In this document: positions 16,951 through 24,183 of the stretch, piece by piece
Layout: every line of letters starts with the position of its first letter
Position numbering within the stretch: position 1 is the first letter of the stretch
Source of the DNA: Actimicrobium sp034313845
GTDB taxonomy: Bacteria; Pseudomonadota; Gammaproteobacteria; Burkholderiales; Burkholderiaceae_D
DNA: 64,000 bases
Reading direction: 5' to 3' (one strand)
Assembly (NCBI RefSeq): GCF_034313845.1
Contig: NZ_JAVIWN010000003.1
Program-made: the position numbers and the translations under genes
The notes under the pieces: model-generated
The model's database searches: none
The model's input: the letters and a program-made list of their open reading frames with translations, nothing else
What the model was told of the DNA's origin: nothing

Positions 16951-17386
16951 GCGCGACAACGTCATCCCGTCCGGCTTGTCGTCGTGACAGTGCGCACGGT
17001 GCAATGCCCTGCGATGAAGGTCTACTCCGCGAGTGCGTGGCTGCAGGGTGCCACCGATACCGGCTGCCAGTTGGCCGATAGGTTCCGGGATTGGAATTGC
17101 GGAACAATCTTCCGATGCCATGACCGACCAGGTCTACCTCCAGCACGCCACAAAAATCCTCGTGGTGCCCGTTGTGGCGGAGCCTTGCGAGAAGGTTCGA
17201 GACCTTGGCTTGAACGCAGGCAAAAGCTGTCTTGACGGATGGGTCTACTTTAGATTTCACGCTGATGTCGAGCAGTTGTCGTTGCTTTGTCATTGATTTT
17301 CCCCCGGCGGTGGCGTTTCCCAACCGCCGAGGTATCCCAAGTAGACCACTACAGTTGTTGCACTGTGAAATCTGCTTTCGTCGAGC
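16951..17386. other. Duplicated terC flank and IS-end relic; no gene
   Basis: 16951-17261 duplicates 13528-13843. Near 17342-17353 the sequence TAGACCACTACA equals the outer end of the IS3-family element, suggesting a leftover terminus. No credible coding region is present. Confidence 0.6.
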
Positions 17387-19243
17387 TCACTTGGGTCCGG
17401 TTACCGTGGCTGTTCCTAAGACCGACCATCCGCCAATAAATTCATTATCAGACCCCCATTTACCCTCCACTACGAGTAACTTATGATCAATATTCACTTC
17501 GGTCAACGTCGGAATACCACCCTTTTCGGGCAATATCACAGATTCATTCGCAAATTGAATATAGACATTTCTGGCATCAAGGCCCCAAAGGACATCCTTT
17601 TTTTCGGTGGCACCCGGCTGGCTGATTCTTACTGCGACTTTGTAGTCTCCCGGACTCAACTTGCTAAGAATCAAATTGGTAGAAGGTTTAACAACATTAG
17701 GTGGCGGAACTTCCGTCGAGCCAGAGGTGGTGGTGGAAGGTTTAACATCATTCTGTCCCAGAACTTTCGTCAAGCTGCAGTCAGCCTGCGATGACGTCAC
17801 TGGTTCGTACTTGTTGTTCAGCAATGCAAACTCCACATTCCAGTCGTAGCTAATTGGTGCAACGCCAATATTTTCTACTTCGATGTCCACGTACATTGTG
17901 TCTTGTTTTGACAAAGTATCCGCAAAATTCGCACTCTTGATCTGGTAGTTGTAGCCCATCAGCTTACTCAGATCCAGAAATTTATCGTAATCAGTTTCAC
18001 CAGGATTGACGTTATACGCGCCAGCAAACATGTAGGAGTAATGTCCGTTGTTAATCATCGTCGCTCCCGCGCCATGTAAAAGTAACGGTTTTTCTGCTTT
18101 CAGCTCGTCATTGTTTCGATCCGGAACCTCTCCGCCGATTGGGCCGTACTTCACCAGATCCGGGTGATCGAATATATTGTTATTAAAATCATTACTTTGA
18201 CTGTTGTTCGGGTTAAAGACATCATTGTGAAAACCGATACGCGTTGATTTCTTCAGTGTTTCGTCCCATGGATAACGGCCTTCAAGTTTTTTTTGGGTGA
18301 AGTTTGTCTCATAGGCGTTGAGGATGGCACTTTTTGTGTCGGTAGAAATGTTGTAGCCACTGCCATCAAGATTTGTGAAACGGGCAGTGTGCCACTCGCC
18401 GAAGTAGCCAAGAAGCCCCAATTCAAAAGCCATCACCCGAGGATCCTTGTCGTATTGATAAGCCAAAGCCGCAATGGCACTTTTTGCCCTATCGACGTAT
18501 CTTGTATCGTTATAATCCGTTATTTTGGCATTGTCCTTGCCTGTAATTGTCGCGACGCCTATTTGGTCACGTATCCATTGGGGGCAGTGGGTGGGCACAT
18601 TACTCCAAAAATCGCAAAAGAGCCGAAGGACAACATGCTTTCCTTTCGAGCCTGGTTGGTTAATGATATTTTCGACAAATGGGTAATCGAAATGACCCTG
18701 GCTTGGCTCGAACCCACTCCAGTCTATGTACTGATGTCCGACTGTCCATTCGGGATTTGTATAAAACTGAGCGCCGCTCCAGCCTTTTAGAGGGTTTTTC
18801 AAAGGACCGTTATTAAATTTGTAGGTGTGTGCAGTTGTAGGTGGATTTGGGCTTGGGTCTAATTTTGTCAACGCGTTTTTGAAGGGGCTGACACCTCCCT
18901 TCAGTACTGCCGTGTTGTTAGATTCGCTGACTGTCATGCCTTTGTCTGAACTTACGACAGGTGCAGTTACAGGTGCAGTTGCAGTTGCAGTTGCAGTTAC
19001 AGGTGTAGGTACAAGTGACGGTGTTGATGTTGATGGTGTTGACGGTGTGGTTACTGTGGTTGGTGTGGTTGGTGTGGTTGGTGTTGGCAGTGTCAATGGC
19101 GCTGTTGCCAGTGCGGGTGATCCGGCATTTACGGCGTCTCGGTTACAAGCCTGCAGCAGAAAGCTCATTAGGCTGATAACAGTTACCTGTGCAGACCATC
19201 TATGCGCAACAATGATTTTATTCAGTTGCCTGTGCGTGTTCAT
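17387..19243 (-). CDS. Surface lipoprotein with DUF4874/DUF4832-like glycosidase-fold module
   Basis: 618 residues. The N terminus (lipobox LQAC, Cys33, PTT-rich linker, Ala-Thr tract) is nearly the same as in the lipoprotein at 14009. The body is unrelated to that protein: NPLKGWSGAQFY starts a TIM-barrel-like domain of the DUF4874 type with FELGLLGYFGEWH as a candidate active-site strand. This is followed by a C-terminal beta-sandwich resembling DUF4832 (VENIGVAPISYDW, LSPGDYKVAVRIS). Such proteins are thought to be extracellular carbohydrate-active enzymes; the activity is unproven. ATG 19243 has the same GGAG ribosome site as the paralogous head at 16216. Confidence 0.78.
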   Translation of the reverse strand: MNTHRQLNKIIVAHRWSAQVTVISLMSFLLQACNRDAVNAGSPALATAPLTLPTPTTPTTPTTVTTPSTPSTSTPSLVPTPVTATATATAPVTAPVVSSDKGMTVSESNNTAVLKGGVSPFKNALTKLDPSPNPPTTAHTYKFNNGPLKNPLKGWSGAQFYTNPEWTVGHQYIDWSGFEPSQGHFDYPFVENIINQPGSKGKHVVLRLFCDFWSNVPTHCPQWIRDQIGVATITGKDNAKITDYNDTRYVDRAKSAIAALAYQYDKDPRVMAFELGLLGYFGEWHTARFTNLDGSGYNISTDTKSAILNAYETNFTQKKLEGRYPWDETLKKSTRIGFHNDVFNPNNSQSNDFNNNIFDHPDLVKYGPIGGEVPDRNNDELKAEKPLLLHGAGATMINNGHYSYMFAGAYNVNPGETDYDKFLDLSKLMGYNYQIKSANFADTLSKQDTMYVDIEVENIGVAPISYDWNVEFALLNNKYEPVTSSQADCSLTKVLGQNDVKPSTTTSGSTEVPPPNVVKPSTNLILSKLSPGDYKVAVRISQPGATEKKDVLWGLDARNVYIQFANESVILPEKGGIPTLTEVNIDHKLLVVEGKWGSDNEFIGGWSVLGTATVTGPK

Positions 19244-19615
19244 TGAGAGCTCCGGATAGGAAAAAGGTGCGAACCTCCATGCTACCAAAGAAAGCAAACC
19301 GACTATTACGACAAAGAAACTAAAACTAGTTATCTAGCGCTTGCTTTGTTTCGCAACAACAGCAAGCACGGCGATAGAGGGGAATTGCTCACCTTTCCGC
19401 ATCAAAGCGACGCCATACCAATCAAAAGCGTTGTAAATGTTCCCGGACAACGCAAACTCTCAGCCCCTGTTCAGGGTCGGCTACTGTTCCAGTCCGTCGA
19501 TTAGGACCTGGTTGATTTCGCACGGCGCCATCATCACAAATGCATCTTGAAAATCCTGGCATGGCCAAGGTTGAGCATGGACACGTCCATGCACGGTGGT
19601 GGCCATCGGGAACGA
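19244..19615. repeat. Upstream segment shared with 16217-16602
   Basis: Promoter-side duplicate of 16217-16602 with only scattered substitutions. It contains a decarboxylase-gene relic at about 19496-19580 (compare 24406-24475, recognisable by GATTTCGCACGGCGCCAT). The duplicate reaches a few bases into the 3' end of the ankyrin gene. Confidence 0.8.
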
Positions 19616-20857
19616 TCAGTTATCGGAAGCGGTCATGTTCGGATTAGCGCCGTGCTGTATCAGCAAGGCGCGCAGTGGTTCCGAATAATGGCGCGAGGCA
19701 ACCATCAGTGGTGACATGCCATCGATGTCGACGCAGTTAGGATTGGCCTGCATTTCCAGTAAGGTCCTTACCGTCTCAAAGTTAAAATTCTCGGTGGCAA
19801 GATGCAGTGCAGTGGATAAATTGTCGTCGACAGCATTGATATCGACACCGCCCTCGGTGACCAGGAAGCGCAGTATCTCGTCATACCCATGACCGGCGGC
19901 AAGGTGGAGCGCGGTACTGTTCAGTTCGTCGAGAGGCAGGTCCAGTGCCAACCCCGCCCTCTGCAAGCCCCGGATTACCGGCAAGTTGCCCCGGTCCGCT
20001 GCGTGCTCGAGCAACTCGACGTTTAGCGCAGCATGTTGCAGCGGATCACATCCATGGGCAAGGAGAGCGGCCGCCGCAAGGTGACCATCGGTATCGTTCC
20101 TTTGCCAGATTAGTCGTAACAAGGAGGCGGCCGCAAGATCTTCCCGATCCATGTCTGCGCCTAATGCGATCAGCGACGCGATCCGGTGTTCCAGGGTCAA
20201 CGGGTTTTCTATTCTTGGCCATGCATTCTGGCCCTCCAGGCAGACCATTTGCAGCAAGGTGAGGTGGCCAAGCTGCTCATTCGGGTCGAGCAGACCATGC
20301 CGGATCAAGGTCTCGACTGCCCCGAACCGGACGGGATTGCCAAGTTGGCAGGCAACTGCCACAGTCGACCAGAATTGCGCGCCAGGAGGAAGATGGGTAA
20401 GGGCACGACCGATCTCGGCGCGTTCTTCAAATGAAAAATCCAGCCTTGTGCCGGGCCTCAGTAATCCCCGCTCGACCAGTTGACCACTCAGTGGTTGATT
20501 GCAGACTTGCCGCCAGCGTGCTTGCGCCGATGCCGACAGCACCGACGTTGCCGACGACGGAGACGGCGGCCGTGCAGGTTCTGGATCGGGTTGCGCCACC
20601 ACGGCGGCGGCGACCTGCGCCGGAGACGGCGGCCGTGCAGGTTCTGGATCGGGTTGCGCCACCACGGCGGCGGCGACCTGCACCGGAATAGTTATCGGTC
20701 TCGACGAACCAGTTCTTGCCAGACAATTGCCCACGACACGACCCTTTCTTGATGAAGATCGACGGATGTCGACCGCCATTGAGTGGACAGGGCTGGGAGA
20801 TGGTTCCGCTACGGCTCGAAAAAAAGCTGTCGGCTCCGCAAAAAAGTCCGCTGGCAA
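19616..20857 (-). CDS. Ankyrin-repeat protein with Ala/Pro-rich tandem repeat
   Basis: 413 residues. The C-terminal half has three or more clear ankyrin repeats (ELNSTALHLAAGHGYDEIL, DDNLSTALHLATENFNF, DIDGMSPLMVASRHYSE), a fold for protein-protein contacts. The N-terminal part contains two perfect 21-residue units (VAAAVVAQPDPEPARPPSP) encoded by a 63-bp DNA repeat. No signal peptide or membrane span is seen. Alternative starts exist (ATG at 20779), and the region just upstream is decayed decarboxylase DNA, so the true N terminus is uncertain. Ankyrin proteins of this kind can be scaffolds or secreted effectors; nothing here decides between them. Confidence 0.7.
   Translation of the reverse strand: MPADFFAEPTAFFRAVAEPSPSPVHSMAVDIRRSSSRKGRVVGNCLARTGSSRPITIPVQVAAAVVAQPDPEPARPPSPAQVAAAVVAQPDPEPARPPSPSSATSVLSASAQARWRQVCNQPLSGQLVERGLLRPGTRLDFSFEERAEIGRALTHLPPGAQFWSTVAVACQLGNPVRFGAVETLIRHGLLDPNEQLGHLTLLQMVCLEGQNAWPRIENPLTLEHRIASLIALGADMDREDLAAASLLRLIWQRNDTDGHLAAAALLAHGCDPLQHAALNVELLEHAADRGNLPVIRGLQRAGLALDLPLDELNSTALHLAAGHGYDEILRFLVTEGGVDINAVDDNLSTALHLATENFNFETVRTLLEMQANPNCVDIDGMSPLMVASRHYSEPLRALLIQHGANPNMTASDN
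20559..20684. repeat. 63-bp perfect tandem duplication inside the ankyrin gene
   Basis: Two adjacent copies starting GGAGACGGCGGCCGTGCAGG at 20559 and 20622. The period is a multiple of three, so the frame is kept and 21 residues are duplicated. Confidence 0.9.
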
Positions 20858-20859
20858 GA

Positions 20860-21180
20860 ATTATTTGCGAACACAGTCCACGAAATAACCGCGCTTGCCA
20901 TCAACTTCCCGCGTGACCAGGCCATGCATGTCGGTTGCGACGCTGTGAAATTATTCGTTGAATTCGCGCAGGCCGCTGCGCTCGTCGCGCAGCGTGGCTG
21001 CTGCGAATTCCGGCAGGATGCGCTGCAGGGGCTGGTTCTTGTTGTAGTCATCCTCGCACTGCTGCGAAGCGGTCACCACGGTTTTTTAGCGATCCTTGGT
21101 GATGCCGGTCGTGAACGTGATGAAGAATGAATACCGCCCGTATTTCTCGATCTGGAAGCCATGGAGCGGGGCTGGTAGCG
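20860..21180 (-). pseudogene. Relic of an Arg/Lys/Orn decarboxylase gene (3' end)
   Basis: Matches the 3' end of the intact decarboxylase gene (24187-24300 and 24560-24760) with an internal deletion, substitutions and stops. The recognisable part begins CCACGAAATAACCGCGCTTG and continues through GAATTCCGGCAGGATGCGC. The portion missing in the middle occurs as a separate relic at 19496-19580. It is non-functional. Confidence 0.85.
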
Positions 21181-21238
21181 TACTGAAGCCAATCAGGCGT
21201 CAGCAAAAAATGACGTCGCCGATGAGATTGCCGGGTTA

Positions 21239-21318
21239 GGTCACTGCATCAGATTGCACTCGGCATTGGGCAACTCGTCGCCCTCAATCTTCGAGTGGAA
21301 TAGGGTGATAAAACTTAT
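21239..21318 (+). pseudogene. Relic of IS3-family orfB 3' end
   Basis: Similar to positions 8708-8780 of the intact IS: TTGCACTCGGCATTGGGCAA corresponds to the LHSVLGN segment of OrfB and CGCCCTCAATCTTCGAG to SPSVFER. Several substitutions and a stop are present; no IS end remains. Confidence 0.7.
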
Positions 21319-21427
21319 CGCTGCGGCTGTATTGACTTGTCCGCTGCAGCTCTTGTCCATCGGCGCATGATTGATGGTTCGTACCGTGCCGCATGTGGCA
21401 CGTTCCTAAACCTGGTTGGCGGTATGT

Positions 21428-21510
21428 GGTTGCGCTGCACTTTGCTCACGGTGGTCAGCTCGCGTCGGGACTTTTACCCACAGGATTGTGTCCATGCTGA
21501 GCGCGCAAAT
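21428..21510 (-). pseudogene. Relic of a group II intron 5' end
   Basis: The complement of this stretch resembles the first roughly 80 nt of the intron at 7243: a GCATG-centred hairpin near the 5' end, the GACTT-containing segment, then GAGCTGACCAC-like and GTTGCGC-like blocks (here GGTGGTCAGCTCGCG and GGTTGCGCTGCAC on the plus strand). It has clear substitutions and no maturase. It suggests an older intron insertion. Confidence 0.6.
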
Positions 21511-21512
21511 GG

Positions 21513-21546
21513 AAAAGGCGCAACCCGGACTGGGTTGCGCCTTTTC
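21513..21546 (-). terminator. Intrinsic terminator of the M4 peptidase gene
   Basis: AAAAGGCGCAACCC and GGGTTGCGCCTTTT form a 14-bp stem with a 4-nt loop, 30 bases after the minus-strand stop at 21577, with T-rich tails on both strands. Confidence 0.85.
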
Positions 21547-21576
21547 AACCGGCTGCTGACAACGTCAGTAGCACTG

Positions 21577-23478
21577 TCACTTGCTGTAGTTGGCCACCAG
21601 TGACACCCATAGATCACCATATAAACCATTATCAATCATCAAATAATACGTGCCTGCCTTCGGATTAGGGATAGTGATTGTCTCGTAACTGTTCCCATAT
21701 TGATCCGACTTGGCATCGTAGATATTTAAGTCTGGCGGCGAGCCGAACTTCATATAGATGTCTCCATCACCTATGTTATTACCCGTCGCATTTGTTTCAC
21801 CTGTCAAAGAAAACGTCAGGTTGGTCTGGCCGGCTGGGACATTGAAGGAGTAGGTTCTAAAGTTGTCAAGTCCACCCCCACCCATCTTGATCCCTCTGAC
21901 GGGAATGCCGTTGGCCAGCATGGTGTTGTCCGTCGTTGGGTCGGTGCAACTGACACCGACACTGGCAAAGGCGGCAGTCACATCGGCCACCGCATAGCCA
22001 AGATTGCGGGCCGATTGTTCAACCCCGCAAGCGCCCTTATTAAAGGTACTGTCTGGACCCCAGTAAAGTAGATTGGCGTGTGCCATCACCTGGAACGCTT
22101 TTCGCGTGTCCCAGTTCTTTGTGGTCGCCAGCAGTTGGAAAGCCTTGCTGTAGACGCCGGCGGAATCATGCACATCAAGAGTCGGGTTGTAATTCGACCT
22201 GTTGTCGATTCCCCGGCCATTCTTCCTTGGGTTGTCCATGTAGCGCGACGCGCTCTTGCCATCTTTGAACAAATCTGAGTACACATGGAAGTCGTTATGG
22301 CCGTGCAGAAAGAACTTGGCGGCTTCGCCTGCCATGTCCGAGAACGCTTCAGTCATGCCGCCGGGTTCTCCACTAAGTGGCATCTTGGAATTCTCTTCAG
22401 TGAAGCCGTGGCTGACTTCATGGGCCACCCTATCGAGTGAGACCATCGGATAAGTGATGTCGCTGCCTTGGCCAAAATTTGCCGTGCCATTCCAGACGGC
22501 ACTTTGTCCGAGGCTAAGTACGTCGACGTTCATCTGCAAAATATGGTCGATCGGGGGCAGGCCAAGGTAGCCAGTATCACGGTACATGTCGAAGACCACC
22601 TGACCGAAGTAGTAGGCATCGTTGATCGGCGAGAACGCACCATTGAGGTTTTGCTCGGGATTTGTCGGAGTATTGCCTGAGTGAGGGTCCGGACAATCAA
22701 CAAACTTGAACGGGGTTTCGTTATTCTCGTCTGTGTACCGGTCGACCACAAACACATCATCGCTTTTCATTGTGCAATCGCTGGTAACGACCAGATTTTT
22801 AAGCTTGGTGCCGTCTGCCAATGTGCTGGGGTATAGGTACTTGCCGGTGTTGCCATTGCCGCCGGGGCCGGTCGCATTCAGACGTGCGGTGAGGTCTCCC
22901 GTGCTGACCACAGCCTGGCTGGTCGCATCGACCCGGTAGCTCAGCCGTTTGTGTTGTTGTGAATTTTCTATGAACGAAACGGCGTACCCTAGGGTCGCAG
23001 GGCCTTCTTTATTGATGTCGGGCTTGATGTTGAGCTCCACCTTTATTTGTGTGATTTTGGTAGCGTCTTGGACGCTTGCACTGGTCTCGGCAAGTTCTAA
23101 TGCCTTTTCTTTTGTGATTTGCGTGGTGTAGGCCGACAGGTCACTGGCGAGACCGCGCTGTATCGAGCCCAACACGTGGTGTTGGCCGGTAGCTTCGTTG
23201 AGGGTGTCGACCACGTAGGCGTTTTCGACCGGCCAGCCATTGTAAAACTGCTGGTAGCGCGTGACCTTCGTATTCGTGGCCTTGTATTCCATTGTTCTCA
23301 GTGCTTTGAGCTCCGCCGCGTTACTTAGCAAGAGTTCCTTCCAAAGCGGGCGTTTGCCGGTGTATTCAAAGTCTTTATGGGCGCGTCGCGACGCCATCGC
23401 GTTGCTGGCCCCGGCAATCAGGACCACGATCAGGAGCGGGCGGAGTGCACAGTTGGTGAAGTTGAGTTTAGAAGTCAT
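21577..23478 (-). CDS. Secreted M4-family (thermolysin/vibriolysin-like) metallopeptidase
   Basis: A 633-residue extracellular zinc protease precursor. A signal peptide (LLIVVLIAGASNAMA) is followed by an FTP/PepSY-type propeptide (about 40-200). The catalytic domain carries the zinc motif HEVSH (353-357) and the third ligand Glu377 in GGMTEAFSD. The catalytic histidine region is DVHDSAGVYSKAFQLL. A C-terminal PPC-like beta-sandwich (about 540-633; TYSFNVPAGQTNLTFSL to GTYYLMIDNG) is normally trimmed after secretion. ATG 23478, ten bases after AAGGA, is preferred over an upstream ATG at 23514 because it gives a standard signal peptide. Confidence 0.92.
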   Translation of the reverse strand: MTSKLNFTNCALRPLLIVVLIAGASNAMASRRAHKDFEYTGKRPLWKELLLSNAAELKALRTMEYKATNTKVTRYQQFYNGWPVENAYVVDTLNEATGQHHVLGSIQRGLASDLSAYTTQITKEKALELAETSASVQDATKITQIKVELNIKPDINKEGPATLGYAVSFIENSQQHKRLSYRVDATSQAVVSTGDLTARLNATGPGGNGNTGKYLYPSTLADGTKLKNLVVTSDCTMKSDDVFVVDRYTDENNETPFKFVDCPDPHSGNTPTNPEQNLNGAFSPINDAYYFGQVVFDMYRDTGYLGLPPIDHILQMNVDVLSLGQSAVWNGTANFGQGSDITYPMVSLDRVAHEVSHGFTEENSKMPLSGEPGGMTEAFSDMAGEAAKFFLHGHNDFHVYSDLFKDGKSASRYMDNPRKNGRGIDNRSNYNPTLDVHDSAGVYSKAFQLLATTKNWDTRKAFQVMAHANLLYWGPDSTFNKGACGVEQSARNLGYAVADVTAAFASVGVSCTDPTTDNTMLANGIPVRGIKMGGGGLDNFRTYSFNVPAGQTNLTFSLTGETNATGNNIGDGDIYMKFGSPPDLNIYDAKSDQYGNSYETITIPNPKAGTYYLMIDNGLYGDLWVSLVANYSK

Positions 23479-24125
23479 GGTGAGCTGGTCCTTCTTTAAG
23501 GTGAGATACGTCATGTCACTTCGGCGGGGAGTACAACACGGTGCTTCGGGTAAAGCGCGGACAACAACGTAGGCAACAACGTGGGCAAAGCGCAGCCCCT
23601 CCCGAGGTCCCGAAAAGCGACCGGGTTGATGTCCGTTTGGTAATCAATGCTGCCGGCGATCAACTGCATGCTGCGTTCAGATAGCCGGGTTGCGGTGATT
23701 CAGGAGGAGTTGCCGCGGCCGAGTGACCAGCGCAGCAGCACAGCGGGAGACAAGAAGAAGGACAACGTGCGTGACGTCGAGATGGCACCAGCGCCAGCGC
23801 TAGCGTCGCGCCGCAGCCTTGTGAGCAATGACATCAGCAAACAGTACGCAAAGACGTTCATGCGGGATCCTGTTTCGGTTAGGAATTGCACGATTCGGTT
23901 TTACTACGGCGGTAGCGATGTTTCTCTGGGTATTTGTTGAAAAGCACGGTCGTGGTTGACGACCTGTTTACTTTTTATGTGATCTGTGGCGGTGAAGTCG
24001 CGGTGCTGCTGCGGATAATGCCTTGAAGAATGATTTGATTCTGGGGTTACTTCTGGTTTAAATCAAATTTTAAACACAGCAAACTTGGGAAGTGTTGCTG
24101 TCTGTAGTCGTCCAGTAAAAGGACG
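23479..24125. other. Intergenic region without a recognised gene
   Basis: About 650 bp between two minus-strand genes. A 97-codon plus-strand frame at 23647-23940 is open but has no recognisable domain and no clear ribosome site. It is more likely chance than a gene. The promoter of the M4 peptidase gene should lie in the first 100 bp or so. Confidence 0.4.
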
Positions 24126-24160
24126 AAAAAAATGACCAGCCTGTTGAGAAAGGCCGGTCA
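24126..24160 (-). terminator. Intrinsic terminator of the decarboxylase gene
   Basis: On the minus strand TGACCGGCCT and AGGCTGGTCA form a stem (one mismatch) followed by seven T, 24 bases after the stop codon. Confidence 0.88.
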
Positions 24161-24183
24161 GGAAAACTTACTTACTTACTGAT

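Noticed and set aside
23647..23940. 97-codon plus-strand ORF
   Set aside because: No ribosome site, no recognisable domain and unusual composition; kept only as a remark in the intergenic entry.
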